From: Pseudomonas sp. DTU_2021_1001937_2_SI_NGA_ILE_001
GTDB taxonomy: Bacteria > Pseudomonadota > Gammaproteobacteria > Pseudomonadales > Pseudomonadaceae
Assembly: GCF_032463525.1 (NCBI RefSeq)
Contig: NZ_CP135971.1
Span: forward strand, 2,108,001-2,172,000
Direction of reading: 5' to 3'
DNA length: 64,000 nucleotides
In this document: positions 29,688 to 38,812 of the stretch, piece after piece
Numbering within the stretch: position 1 is the stretch's first letter
How the letters are laid out: each line of letters opens with the position of its first letter
Made by a program: the position numbers and the translations under genes
The notes under the pieces: model-generated
Told to the model about the DNA's origin: nothing
Database searches by the model: none
The model's input: the letters and a program-made list of their open reading frames with translations, nothing else

Positions 29688-30161
29688 TCAGCGGGCTTCC
29701 AGCATCGAACGCAGCATCCACGCGGTCTTCTCATGAACCTGCATGCGCTGGGTCAGCAAATCGGCCGTTGGCTCGTCACTGACCTTGTCGAGCAGCGGGA
29801 AGATACTGCGAGCGGTACGCACGACCGCCTCCTGCCCCTGCACCAGGCTCTTGATCATGTCCTCGGCAGAAGGCACACCCTCTTCTTCCTTGATGGACGA
29901 CAGACGAGCGTAGGTCGAATAGGTGCCTGGGGCCGGGAAGCCCAGCGCACGAATACGCTCGGCGATGGAGTCCACGGCCAATGCCAGCTCGTTGTACTGC
30001 TCTTCGAACATCAGGTGCAGGGTGCGGAACATCGGACCACTGACGTTCCAGTGAAAATTGTGAGTCTTGAGGTACAGCACGTAGGTATCGGCCAACAGAT
30101 GGGAAAGTCCGTCGACGATGGATTTGCGATCCTCTTCACTGATACCGATATCGATTGCCAT
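29688..30161 (-). CDS. dps: Dps-type DNA-protecting ferritin
   Basis: 157 residues of the ferritin-like Dps family. The inter-subunit ferroxidase residues are visible in [11 protein letters not shown] and [13 protein letters not shown]. Twelve subunits form a hollow shell that oxidises iron with hydrogen peroxide and shields DNA in stationary phase and oxidative stress. It has AAGGAG 6 nt before the ATG. RpoS and OxyR control is usual for the family, but no clear site was found here. Confidence 0.95.
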   Translation of the reverse strand: MAIDIGISEEDRKSIVDGLSHLLADTYVLYLKTHNFHWNVSGPMFRTLHLMFEEQYNELALAVDSIAERIRALGFPAPGTYSTYARLSSIKEEEGVPSAEDMIKSLVQGQEAVVRTARSIFPLLDKVSDEPTADLLTQRMQVHEKTAWMLRSMLEAR

Positions 30162-30544
30162 GATTCATCTCCTTGTATAAGGCTCAAAAGAACTCGATGG
30201 AGCACACTCTACCAGAGCCCGAGGCAGGTGCAGCCCTATCGACACGATAGAAAAACCGGATCCCTGCCCCACCCAGCGCGACCGATAGCCCGATCGCGCC
30301 CAACTCCGTCAGCAGCGAACACCACGGCGGATACGACCGCAGCGCCCGGGCATCGTTTGAGTAGACCCGTCCTTTGCTGTTAAATACACCGCGTGTCGTT
30401 ACAGCCAGCATCTCGCACGTTCACTGCCGGCGTAACCCATAGGCAGGTAAAGCGCGCGTGCATCACGCCTTCCATTCTCTTTTGAAGCGTACCGCGCGCT
30501 GCCGGCTATTTCCTTGTGTTCCATTCTGATACGAGCTTTATAAA
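30162..30544. other. Intergenic region between divergent dps and the cold-shock membrane gene
   Basis: 383 bp that must contain both promoters. I see no gene, no strong hairpin and no operator I can name. Confidence 0.5.
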
Positions 30545-31150
30545 ATGTTGAAAATCGTCCACCTGGTAACAGGGGCAGCCGCCTTGCTGCTGTCCTTGAT
30601 ACCCAGCCTGCGCAGTGAAGCGTTCTCTTCTTACCTGCTGCAACCCGATGCGCTTTACCTGGCATTCTTCGGCCTGCTCAACCTGCTGCTCGCGCCGGTC
30701 ATTCCGCACTGGAAAAAAGGCCCGCGGCGCAGCCTGCAGAACCTGGTCAGCGTCCTGCTGGTCCTCGCCGTCGTCGCCCAGACCTTGACGCTACTGGTTC
30801 CACTGCCACCTGTCGGCGAACAACCCGCCGTACTGTTCGCGCTAGGCATCACCCTGCTCGCAATCCTCCTGCACTTGATCACCACCCTCTACAAGCGTTC
30901 GCCCGCACCAGTACCGCAAAGCCATGAAGTGGGCCAGCGCGATACAGGCACGGTGAAGTGGTTCAACTCCTCGAAGGGCTTCGGCTTCATCTCCCGTGAT
31001 TCGGGCGATGACATCTTCGTGCACTTCCGCGCCATTCGCGGCGAAGGCCATCGAATCCTGGTGGAAGGCCAGCGTGTGGAGTTCTCGGTAATGAATCGCG
31101 ACAAGGGCCTGCAAGCCGAAGACGTAGTAGCAGCTGCACCGCGCCGCTGA
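30545..31150 (+). CDS. Membrane-anchored cold-shock domain protein
   Basis: 201 residues with two unlike halves. Residues 1-118 have four hydrophobic segments (about 5-22, 36-52, 66-88 and 96-117). After a short Pro-rich linker, residues 133-197 form a complete cold-shock domain with RNP1 KGFGFIS (144-150) and RNP2 DIFVHF (156-161). Such a protein would hold an RNA- or single-strand-DNA-binding OB fold at the cytoplasmic face of the inner membrane. An equivalent gene lies at the same place in P. aeruginosa (slyX side), so it is conserved, but its role is not established. Confidence 0.9.
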   Translation: MLKIVHLVTGAAALLLSLIPSLRSEAFSSYLLQPDALYLAFFGLLNLLLAPVIPHWKKGPRRSLQNLVSVLLVLAVVAQTLTLLVPLPPVGEQPAVLFALGITLLAILLHLITTLYKRSPAPVPQSHEVGQRDTGTVKWFNSSKGFGFISRDSGDDIFVHFRAIRGEGHRILVEGQRVEFSVMNRDKGLQAEDVVAAAPRR

Positions 31151-31160
31151 GCACCGCAGA

Positions 31161-31194
31161 AATGAAAAAGCCCCGCCAGTGCGGGGCTTTTTCA
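31161..31194. terminator. Bidirectional terminator between the cold-shock gene and slyX
   Basis: A 15-bp perfect stem (31161-31175 with 31180-31194) has an AAAAAGCCCCGC arm and a T-run on each strand. It ends two convergent transcripts. Confidence 0.93.
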
Positions 31195-31205
31195 TGCCAC
31201 AACGA

Positions 31206-31412
31206 TCAGTAATGCGGCGGCGGTACATCATCTTCGAAACCATCCATGCGATGGCTCATCTCTTCCTGCCGCTTGGCGACCAGCATGAGCTGCTGCTGCA
31301 GGCGATCAATGACGCGCTGCTGACCCACCAGTACGTCATTGAGCGCCTGAATGGTGTCATCCTGAAACGCCAGGCGGCTTTCCAGCTCCATGACCCTCGA
31401 CTCAAGACTCAT
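31206..31412 (-). CDS. slyX: SlyX family protein
   Basis: 68 residues from the ATG at 31412, chosen because GGAGG lies 4 nt before it; the frame is open far upstream through the HIT gene. It is nearly all coiled coil ([38 protein letters not shown]) and ends in the family-typical Pro-Pro-His-Tyr. The function is unknown; it was first noted beside slyD in E. coli. It overlaps the end of the HIT gene by 4 nt. Confidence 0.93.
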   Translation of the reverse strand: MSLESRVMELESRLAFQDDTIQALNDVLVGQQRVIDRLQQQLMLVAKRQEEMSHRMDGFEDDVPPPHY

Positions 31413-31837
31413 AAGCCCTCCTCGAAACGAAACTCCGCAGGCATCGCTGCCCGAAGTCGATCGACGATGCCCGCCACCTGAGCGGGCGAGTACGGCTGTG
31501 CAGGCAACTTGCCCCATACCGGAGCAGGCCACGCCCCATCGTCGGTCTTGCGCACGATGACATGCATGTGCAACTGACTGACGACGTTACCCAGGGCCGC
31601 AACGTTGAGTTTATCAGCGACGAACACCACCTTCAGAAGGCGCGCCAACTCGGTGGTTTCACGCCACAACTGGGCCTGGTCTTCGACATCCAGCTCGAAG
31701 ACTTCGCTGATACCTGGACGACGCGGCACCAGGATGAACCACGGGTACTGCGCATCATTGCTCAGCAGCACACGGCAAAGAGGAAAGTCACCCAGCGGCA
31801 GGGTGTCTTGCTGCAGGCGCGAATCAAGAACGAACAC
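31409..31837 (-). CDS. HIT-family protein, GTG start
   Basis: 142 residues from the GTG at 31837, with GGAG 8 nt before it; the frame runs on to 32089, but the extra part has no ribosome site and matches nothing. HIT proteins bind and hydrolyse or transfer nucleotides. The motif here is [10 protein letters not shown]: the first two histidines, including the usual nucleophile, are present, while the third position is Ile. The C-terminal WPAPVWG segment is typical of the proteobacterial subgroup. It is coupled to slyX. Confidence 0.88.
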   Translation of the reverse strand: MFVLDSRLQQDTLPLGDFPLCRVLLSNDAQYPWFILVPRRPGISEVFELDVEDQAQLWRETTELARLLKVVFVADKLNVAALGNVVSQLHMHVIVRKTDDGAWPAPVWGKLPAQPYSPAQVAGIVDRLRAAMPAEFRFEEGL

Positions 31838-32548
31838 GAGGGGAGCTCCATGAGCGCAGGTAATGAAGGAAAGACAGGCAACAAGGATAACAAACCCGGC
31901 AAGACGAGTCAGTGCGCCCTGCCTGGCGACACTCGTCGACGAAGCCCTGTGAGCACTCGCCCCCTCTCCGCCGTCGCAATACGACAGCAAGGACTGATTT
32001 GAGGCACACCGACGAACGCACGCACCAAAAAGAACCACGAGTGTGTAGCTGGCATACCCAAATACCGTCCGATGCGTGCCACCGATCATGAACCGGTAAC
32101 ACTTTTTGACGCATGCTCTGTGAGCCCCCGAAAAAATCGAATCGCTGGCAAAACAGCCTTAAAAACACAAATAATCCTTTTAAAACATTAGGTTATGCGG
32201 ATATCTGAATCCGAAATCTGCGTTTTTCACAATTTTTTTTCATTTTCGGGAACTTTGTGCACGCTTGTTGCTTTATCACCATAGCGCCAACGCATGGACA
32301 CTGGGAGCAACAGTGACAGGCTGGCAGGAGAATTGCTTCAGCGCTGAAACCCAGAAAAGTCACTTCTTGCACAAAAGCGACATTTTCAGCGACTTAAGTA
32401 TCATTTTCGACGAAATTGACGTATACAGATCGGCACCCCCGATCGGCGTGGGTCCAGTTTCGCCGATACAAAAAAAGAAAAGAGTCACCCCGGAGCACAA
32501 CTCGCACGGGGCGGCGAGAAACTTCTAAAAACCAAAGGAGCAATCACG
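31838..32548. other. 711-bp intergenic region upstream of the porin gene
   Basis: It divides the divergent HIT and porin genes. The part from about 32160 is AT-rich. It holds the sigma-54-type promoter at 32322-32337 and, in the leader, two inverted repeats (GATCGG/CCGATC at about 32430-32446, and an overlapping ATCGGCG/CGCCGAT pair). No convincing gene lies within it. Confidence 0.55.
32322..32337 (+). promoter_or_regulatory. Sigma-54 (RpoN)-type promoter of the porin gene
   Basis: TGGCAGGAGAATTGCT matches the -24/-12 consensus (TGGCACG-N4-TTGCT) at all key positions, with GG and GC ten nucleotides apart. Transcription would begin near 32348, leaving a leader of about 200 nt before the porin start. 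Confidence 0.55.
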
Positions 32549-33874
32549 ATGAGAGTGATGAAGTGGAGCGCAATCGCATTGGCCGTTGCGGCGGCAGCCA
32601 GCACCCAACTGGCTTCGGCTGCGCCGTTCGTCAGCGACCAGGCAGACGCCAAGGGTTTCGTTGAAGGCAGCTCGCTGAACCTGAAAGCGCGTAACTACTA
32701 CTACAACCGCAACAAGAAAGACGGCGCGGTTGACGACAAGGACTGGACCCAAGGCTTCTGGGGCAACTACAGCTCCGGTTACACCCAGGGCACCATCGGT
32801 GTAGGCGTTGACGCCTACGGCTATGTAGGCTTCAACCTGGACGGCCAGGACAAGTACTCCGGCTCCGGCAACCTGCAGACCGACAGCCAGGGCCGCAACT
32901 CGGACAGCTACGGCAAAGCCGGCGGCGCTGTTAAATTCCGCGTATCGAAGACCGAACTGAAAGTCGGCGACCTGCAGCCTACCAGCCCGGTCTTCGCTGT
33001 AGGCGGCTCCCGCCTGCTGCCACAAACCGCCAACGGTATCAGCCTGCAGAGCAGCGAGATCACCGGCCTGGATCTGGAAGGCGGTCACTTCACTTCGACC
33101 ACCAGCCAGGACGAAACCAACCGCAGCGGTGAAATCTGGGCGACCTACGCCGGTGTTACCGCCAAGTCCGCCGATTTCGTAGGTGGCAAATACGCCATCA
33201 CCGACAGCCTGGGCGTTGCCCTGTACGGCGCCAAGCTGGAAGACGTATGGAACCAGTACTACGCCAACGTGAACTACGCCCTGCCACTGGGCGGCGATCA
33301 GTCCCTGGCCTTCGACGCCAACCTGTATCGCACTGTTGACGAAGGTTCGGCCAAGGCCGGCTCGATCAGCAACACTGCGTTCTCCGGCTCCATGGCCTAC
33401 TCCTTCCTGGCAGCCCACACCGTGACCGTGGCCTTCCAGAAGGTCAACGGTGACACTCCGTTCGACTACATCGGTACCGGTAACAACAACCGTGGTGGCG
33501 ACTCGATCTTCCTGAACAACTCCATCCAGTACTCCGACTTCAACGGTCCAGGCGAGAAATCCGCCCAGGTTCGCTACGACCTGAACATGGCACCGTACGG
33601 CGTACCAGGCCTGAGCTTCATGACCCGTTACGTCAAGGGCTGGGACATCGACGGCACCAACACCCCGTCCAACAGCACCTACACTGGCCTGTATGGCGCC
33701 GACGGCAAGCACCACGAAACCAACGTCGAAGCCAAGTACGTGCTGCAGTCGGGCCCTGCCAAGGACCTGTCGTTCCGCATCCGTCAATCCTGGCACCGTG
33801 CCAACGCCGACCAGGGCGAAGGCAACATCGACGAATTCCGTCTGATCGTCGACTATCCGATCTCGGTTCTGTAA
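32549..33874 (+). CDS. oprD: OprD-family outer-membrane porin
   Basis: 441 residues with a signal peptide ([19 protein letters not shown], cleavage at about residue 24). The mature start [21 protein letters not shown] and the aromatic-rich beta strands (RNYYYNR) are typical of the 18-stranded OprD barrel. By position (next to proS, slyX and the HIT gene) it corresponds to P. aeruginosa OprD, which takes up basic amino acids and imipenem. OprD paralogues have varied substrates, so the cargo is not certain. AAAGGAG stands 8 nt before the ATG, and a strong terminator follows. Confidence 0.88.
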   Translation: MRVMKWSAIALAVAAAASTQLASAAPFVSDQADAKGFVEGSSLNLKARNYYYNRNKKDGAVDDKDWTQGFWGNYSSGYTQGTIGVGVDAYGYVGFNLDGQDKYSGSGNLQTDSQGRNSDSYGKAGGAVKFRVSKTELKVGDLQPTSPVFAVGGSRLLPQTANGISLQSSEITGLDLEGGHFTSTTSQDETNRSGEIWATYAGVTAKSADFVGGKYAITDSLGVALYGAKLEDVWNQYYANVNYALPLGGDQSLAFDANLYRTVDEGSAKAGSISNTAFSGSMAYSFLAAHTVTVAFQKVNGDTPFDYIGTGNNNRGGDSIFLNNSIQYSDFNGPGEKSAQVRYDLNMAPYGVPGLSFMTRYVKGWDIDGTNTPSNSTYTGLYGADGKHHETNVEAKYVLQSGPAKDLSFRIRQSWHRANADQGEGNIDEFRLIVDYPISVL

Positions 33875-33899
33875 TCCAGACCTCGATCGACGCTGTACC

Positions 33900-33929
33900 G
33901 AAGCCCGGCTCTTGCCGGGCTTCTTCTTT
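33900..33929 (+). terminator. Terminator of the porin gene
   Basis: Stem GAAGCCCGGC / GCCGGGCTTC (33900-33909 with 33914-33923), TCTT loop, followed by TTCTTTA. Confidence 0.88.
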
Positions 33930-34046
33930 ATATACAACCCGCCCTTGTATAGCCGCGCCTTGGCAGAGGCCTCGCCCTGTACTCCCCTGGCACAGCGCCG
34001 TACAATGCCGGGTCTTTTCAGTCCCAGGCAACCGACACGGCTTATC

Positions 34047-35762
34047 ATGCGCACCAGTCAATTTTTGCTCGCCACACAGAAAGAAACCCCTTCCGATGCG
34101 GTCGTGGTCAGCCATCAGCTGATGCTGCGTGCCGGCATGATTCGCAAGCTGGCTTCGGGCCTCTACACCTGGCTGCCCATGGGCCTGCGCGTGCTGCGCA
34201 AGGTCGAAGCCATCGTTCGCGAAGAGATGGACGCCGCTGGCGCACTGGAAATCCTCATGCCAGGCATCCAGCCTGCGGAACTGTGGCAGGAATCTGGCCG
34301 CTGGGAGCAGTACGGTCCTGAGCTGATGCGCCTGGTCGACCGCCACGCGCGGGACTTCTGCCTGGGCCCGACCCACGAGGAAGTCATCACCGACCTGGCA
34401 CGCAACGAGCTGAACAGTTACAAGCAGCTGCCGATCAACATGTACCAGATCCAGACCAAGTTCCGTGACGAGATACGTCCTCGTTTCGGCCTGATGCGCG
34501 GTCGCGAGTTCGTGATGAAGGACGCCTACTCCTTCCACGCCGACCAGGCTTCGCTGCAGGAAACCTACGACCGCATGCACCAGGCCTACAGCAACGTATT
34601 CAGCCGCCTGGGCCTGAAATTCCGTCCCGTCGAGGCCGACAACGGTTCGATCGGCGGTGCCGGCTCCCACGAGTTCCACGTCCTGGCCGAATCCGGCGAA
34701 GACGATATCGTATTCAGCAACGGCTCGGACTACGCCGCCAACATCGAGAAGGCCGAGGCCTTTCCACAGGAAAAGAGTCGCCCGGCCGCGACCGAAGAAC
34801 TGCGCTTGGTCGACACCCCGAATGCCAAGACCATCGCCCAGCTGGTGGAAGGATTCGGTCTGCCGATCGAGAAAACCGTCAAGACCCTGGTGGTACATGC
34901 CGCCGAAGAAGGCAAGCTGATCGCGCTGATCGTGCGCGGCGATCACGAACTCAATGAAATCAAGGCCGCCAAGCTCGAGCAGGTCGCCAGCCCGTTGACC
35001 ATGGCCAGCGAAGCCGAGCTGCGTGACGCCATCGGTGCCGGTGCAGGCTCGCTGGGCCCGCTGAACCTGCCACTGCCTTGCATCATCGACCGCTCCGTAG
35101 AGCTGATGAGCGACTTCGCCGTGGGCGCCAACATCGACGACAAGCACTACTTCGGCGTCAACTGGGAGCGTGACCTGCCGGTTCCACAGGTTGCCGACCT
35201 GCGCAATGTAGTCAGTGGCGACCCAAGTCCGGATGGCAAGGGCGTGCTGGAAATCAAGCGCGGCATCGAAGTCGGACACATCTTCCAGCTCGGCACCAAG
35301 TACAGCGAGGCGATGAAGTGCCAGGTACTGGGCGAGAACGGCAAGCCGATCGACCTGATCATGGGCTGCTACGGCATCGGTGTTTCCCGCGTAGTGGCAG
35401 CCGCCATCGAGCAGAACTACGACGACAACGGCATCATCTGGAACGACACGCTGACCCCCTTCCATATCGCCCTCGTGCCACTGCGCTACGAGACCGACGC
35501 CGTGCGCGAAGCGACCGACAAGCTGTATGCCGAACTCACCGCCGCCGGCTTCGAGGTGCTGCTTGACGACCGCGACAAGAAGACCAGCCCAGGCAACAAG
35601 TTTGCCGACATGGAACTGATCGGCATTCCGCACCGCATCGTGGTCAGCGACCGCGGCCTGGCCGACGGTAATATCGAGTACAAGAGCCGGACCGAGTCGC
35701 AGCCACAGGCCGTCGCCCTCGCCGACTTGCTGTCGTTCATCCAGGGCCGCATCAAGCGCTGA
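34047..35762 (+). CDS. proS: Prolyl-tRNA synthetase (bacterial type with editing domain)
   Basis: 571 residues from the ATG at 34047, the family's [18 protein letters not shown] start; the frame is open to 33912, but that part overlaps the porin terminator. The class II core carries motif 2 ([20 protein letters not shown]) and motif 3 ([17 protein letters not shown]). Between them lies the 180-residue insertion that removes alanine from mischarged tRNA-Pro. The C-terminal part is the anticodon-binding domain. Confidence 0.97.
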   Translation: MRTSQFLLATQKETPSDAVVVSHQLMLRAGMIRKLASGLYTWLPMGLRVLRKVEAIVREEMDAAGALEILMPGIQPAELWQESGRWEQYGPELMRLVDRHARDFCLGPTHEEVITDLARNELNSYKQLPINMYQIQTKFRDEIRPRFGLMRGREFVMKDAYSFHADQASLQETYDRMHQAYSNVFSRLGLKFRPVEADNGSIGGAGSHEFHVLAESGEDDIVFSNGSDYAANIEKAEAFPQEKSRPAATEELRLVDTPNAKTIAQLVEGFGLPIEKTVKTLVVHAAEEGKLIALIVRGDHELNEIKAAKLEQVASPLTMASEAELRDAIGAGAGSLGPLNLPLPCIIDRSVELMSDFAVGANIDDKHYFGVNWERDLPVPQVADLRNVVSGDPSPDGKGVLEIKRGIEVGHIFQLGTKYSEAMKCQVLGENGKPIDLIMGCYGIGVSRVVAAAIEQNYDDNGIIWNDTLTPFHIALVPLRYETDAVREATDKLYAELTAAGFEVLLDDRDKKTSPGNKFADMELIGIPHRIVVSDRGLADGNIEYKSRTESQPQAVALADLLSFIQGRIKR

Positions 35763-35768
35763 GCCGAT

Positions 35769-35796
35769 GGCGCATCCGCCTCAGGGCGGATGCGCC
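35769..35796 (+). terminator. Hairpin downstream of proS
   Basis: A 12-bp perfect stem (GGCGCATCCGCC, loop TCAG) sits 7 nt after proS. No T-run follows, so it may be a weak or Rho-assisted terminator or an mRNA-stabilising hairpin. Confidence 0.55.
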
Positions 35797-35833
35797 ACAG
35801 CAGCCCTGTGCACCCACCATATCCAGAGAGCCC

Positions 35834-36790
35834 ATGTTCAAGCGAAGCCCCCTGAGCCTCGGCAGCGCGGCGCTATGCACCAGCCTGCTGGTCAGCGGTT
35901 GCGCCAATCACATGTCGCAACGCAGCGAGCACGAAGAGCGCGTAGAGCGCAAGCTGCTCGAGCACACCCTGCAGATCGATGTCGGCGAGCCCAAGACGCT
36001 GGAGCTGCCACAACGTCGCATCCGCATCAACGAACACAAGTCATTCGAAGTCACCGAGTTCGAAGTGACACGTCATTACGACCGTTACACCCCCTACCAG
36101 CCCTGGCGGGAGATCTACGAGATCCCGCTTGGTGCGGTCGCCGTGGTGGCCGGCGTCGGCGCCAATGTGGTGAACGTCTTCACCCTCGGCAACTTGCCAG
36201 ACAGCGTGACCCACGACTGGATCAGCTATGGACTGGCAGGTCTCAACCCGTTCATGAACGCACCGTCCCACGGCCGCGCCGAACAGAATCTGGCCGGTAT
36301 CGACGAAGTCCAGCAGGACAAGCGCATCGAGAAATCCACCCTGCCATGGAACGAACGCCCGGTCAGCATCAAGGCCGGCGCCTCGACCCACGAGCTGAGT
36401 ACCGACCGCAATGGCGTGCTGCGCCTGAACCTGCTGGATAGCCCATTCGCCGAACAGGATCTGCGCCATATCACTCGCCTGTACATCAGCGCCGAAGACG
36501 AGCAGGACAACGCCCACGCCAGCGAGAGCCTGCCGATCAGCCGCAACCTGCGTGGCAAGCTGCTCGAAGCACACGACCTGATCTACGACGACCTGGAAGA
36601 TGACGAGGTCAGCCAGTGGGTGCACCGGGTCAAGCGCCTCGCCGAACTGGGGCTGGACGAACAGGCCAGCGACCTGGAACAGAGCCTGCTGGAACTGACC
36701 CGCAATGACCCGCAGCTGCAGGACGAACTGATCAAGTCGCTGGCCCGCGATGCGGGTCGCCTGGTCGCGCCAACCGCTGCGGACGATTGA
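35834..36790 (+). CDS. Hypothetical lipoprotein
   Basis: 318 residues. The N-terminus is a lipoprotein signal (SLGSAALCTSLLVSGCANH, lipidated Cys at about 22). A charged region follows, then a hydrophobic stretch at about 97-118 (IPLGAVAVVAGVGANVVNVF) that may dip into the membrane. The C-terminal third is helical and acidic (DLIYDDLEDDEVSQWVHRV). The family is not recognised. It stands alone between proS and convergent dinB, with a 2-bp gap to the latter. Confidence 0.8.
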   Translation: MFKRSPLSLGSAALCTSLLVSGCANHMSQRSEHEERVERKLLEHTLQIDVGEPKTLELPQRRIRINEHKSFEVTEFEVTRHYDRYTPYQPWREIYEIPLGAVAVVAGVGANVVNVFTLGNLPDSVTHDWISYGLAGLNPFMNAPSHGRAEQNLAGIDEVQQDKRIEKSTLPWNERPVSIKAGASTHELSTDRNGVLRLNLLDSPFAEQDLRHITRLYISAEDEQDNAHASESLPISRNLRGKLLEAHDLIYDDLEDDEVSQWVHRVKRLAELGLDEQASDLEQSLLELTRNDPQLQDELIKSLARDAGRLVAPTAADD

Positions 36791-36792
36791 GG

Positions 36793-37851
36793 CTAGCTGA
36801 ACAGCTCCAACTGCTCGTGTGCGCCGCGCAGATCATGCAGGCGCACCCCCACTCCCAATAGCCTTACCGGCTTGCCGCCGCGGGCGAAGGCCTGGGTCAG
36901 CAACTGCTGATAACTGGCAAGGTCCCAGCCTGCCCCCGCCTGTTCCAGGGTGGTCTGGGAAAAATCATGAAACTTGACCTTCACGAAGGGTTTTCCCGGC
37001 CGATACTGGCCATCCAGGCGGGCCATACGCTTTTCCAGCGAGTCCAGAAGCTCCGGCAGCCTGGCCAGACAGCTGGCCAGGTCGGGCAGATCGGTGTCGT
37101 AAGTGTTTTCCACGCTTACCGACTGTCGACGGCTGTCGCTCTGCACCGGCCGCTCATCGATGCCCCGTGCGAGATTCCATAGTCGCTCGCCGAAACTGCC
37201 GAACTCACGAACCAGCGCCAACTTCTGCCAACCCAACAGATCCTGGCAATTGATGATGCCGAGCCGCCCCAGTTTGTCCGCGGTCACCTTGCCTACACCA
37301 TGCAGCTTGCTGACCGGCAGGCCCGAGACGAAATCCTCCACCTGGTCCGGGGTAATGACGAACAGGCCATTGGGCTTTTTCCAGTCGCTGGCGATCTTGG
37401 CCAGAAACTTGTTGGGCGCGACCCCGGCCGACACCGTGATATGCAGCTGGCTGGAGACGCGCCGGCGTATATCCTGGGCAATACGCGTGGCACTTCCGGA
37501 AAAGCGCAGCGACTCGGAAACGTCCAGGTAGGCCTCATCCAGGGAAAGCGGTTCGATCAGGTCGGTGTAATCGCGAAAGATCGCCTGGATTTCCCGCGAT
37601 GCTTCCTTATAGGCATCCATCCTTGGCTTGACGATAGTCAGGTCCGGACAGAGCTTGAGTGCATGTCGTGATGACATGGCCGAGCGCACCCCGTAGGCGC
37701 GTGCTTCGTAATTGCAGGTGGCGATGACCCCGCGCCGCTCTGCCGACCCGCCGACCGCCAGGGGAATACCGGCCAGATGCGGGTGGTCGCGCATTTCTAT
37801 GGCCGCGTAGAAGCAGTCGCAATCGATATGGATGATTTTGCGTTGGGCCAT
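36793..37851 (-). CDS. dinB: DNA polymerase IV (Y family)
   Basis: 352 residues. Metal-binding acids lie in IIHIDCDCFYAAIEMR near the N-terminus and in SLDEAYLDV at about 104. A helix-hairpin-helix (LHGVGKVTADKLGRLGI) and the C-terminal little-finger domain follow. It performs error-prone lesion bypass. In other pseudomonads it is LexA-controlled. I looked for a CTG-N10-CAG box in the upstream 150 bp and found only a CTG-N12-CAG, so SOS control is not supported here. Confidence 0.96.
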   Translation of the reverse strand: MAQRKIIHIDCDCFYAAIEMRDHPHLAGIPLAVGGSAERRGVIATCNYEARAYGVRSAMSSRHALKLCPDLTIVKPRMDAYKEASREIQAIFRDYTDLIEPLSLDEAYLDVSESLRFSGSATRIAQDIRRRVSSQLHITVSAGVAPNKFLAKIASDWKKPNGLFVITPDQVEDFVSGLPVSKLHGVGKVTADKLGRLGIINCQDLLGWQKLALVREFGSFGERLWNLARGIDERPVQSDSRRQSVSVENTYDTDLPDLASCLARLPELLDSLEKRMARLDGQYRPGKPFVKVKFHDFSQTTLEQAGAGWDLASYQQLLTQAFARGGKPVRLLGVGVRLHDLRGAHEQLELFS

Positions 37852-38047
37852 GCCGCAGGATCACTGAACGAGGCGCGCCAGTATCTCACTGCCCTGCGCG
37901 GGCCGAAACCTGCGAGGCGGAGGAAATGACCACCTGAGAGACGCCAGATTGCATCCGTCTACTGGAAAAGATCCGCCAAATATCCACTACGCCATCGTGC
38001 AAAACCGGTAAACAATTGAAGAAAAAGCATTTTTTCAAAAAAACCAG

Positions 38048-38075
38048 TTGACACGCCTCAGCAGCTCTGTAGAAT
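38048..38075 (+). promoter_or_regulatory. Promoter of the first initiator tRNA
   Basis: TTGACA (38048-38053), 16-nt spacer, TAGAAT (38070-38075), 13 nt before the mature tRNA. A near-consensus sigma-70 promoter. Confidence 0.85.
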
Positions 38076-38088
38076 TGCCACCCACAGG

Positions 38089-38165
<77 letters not shown>

Positions 38166-38177
38166 GTTTCAAGAAAG

Positions 38178-38203
38178 GCCACTCGAAAGAGTGGCTTTTT
38201 TTT
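38178..38203 (+). terminator. Terminator of the first initiator tRNA
   Basis: Stem GCCACTC / GAGTGGC, loop GAAA, followed by eight T. Confidence 0.93.
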
Positions 38204-38254
38204 GGCCTGTATTCTCTGCCCAATGGGGTCGCTCTGTTTTTTTCGCACTCAAGC

Positions 38255-38282
38255 TTGACAACCAGCCATTAGGCTGTAGAAT
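38255..38282 (+). promoter_or_regulatory. Promoter of the second initiator tRNA
   Basis: TTGACA (38255-38260), 16-nt spacer, TAGAAT (38277-38282), the same arrangement as for copy 1. Confidence 0.85.
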
Positions 38283-38295
38283 GCCGCCTCACAGA

Positions 38296-38372
<77 letters not shown>

Positions 38373-38384
38373 GCTTTACGAAAA

Positions 38385-38409
38385 GGCCACTTGAAAAAGT
38401 GGCCTTTTT
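38385..38409 (+). terminator. Terminator of the second initiator tRNA
   Basis: Stem GGCCACTT / AAGTGGCC, GAAA-type loop, followed by TTTTT. Confidence 0.9.
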
Positions 38410-38812
38410 GCATGCCTGGAAAAAAGTCGTCACGCCCTCCTCCCCTTGCTTAAAACCGAACGCAAGTCATTGATAAAAAACTGTTTAGCCTGCACACACA
38501 GAACCCCCTATGATCGCCTGGCAGGCGAATGCATCGGCCACGATAGATTTTCGTTTCACTGCCGATACGTTTATGACTAGTCTCAACAGATGTAACCGTT
38601 GATCCGGTATACCGTGACGCGCCAGCCTCGCGCCGGCTGCCAACAGTCGCCTGGCCAGCATTTTTTCTGAATCATGGCTGAACAGTTGAACCCTGCTCCA
38701 TTGGCTATTCGCTCGTCAGCCGCTGACGCGCTAACATCTCGACATCTTTTTGCGTAGGGATCGGTAACTTGGCTGTAGACCTCAATCCTGTCGCGCACAC
38801 TCCAGGACGTGA
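38410..38812. other. Intergenic region upstream of mprF
   Basis: About 400 bp with no gene, RNA or strong hairpin I can support. It must contain the mprF promoter; no named operator was recognised. Confidence 0.5.

Noticed and set aside
31838..32089. 84-residue N-terminal extension of the HIT protein
   Set aside because: The GTG at 31837 has GGAG at proper distance and gives the usual family length; the extension has no ribosome site and no family match.
37852..38010. Possible LexA box upstream of dinB
   Set aside because: The only CTG...CAG pair has 12 rather than 10 bases between the triplets and a GC-rich centre, unlike the recA box.
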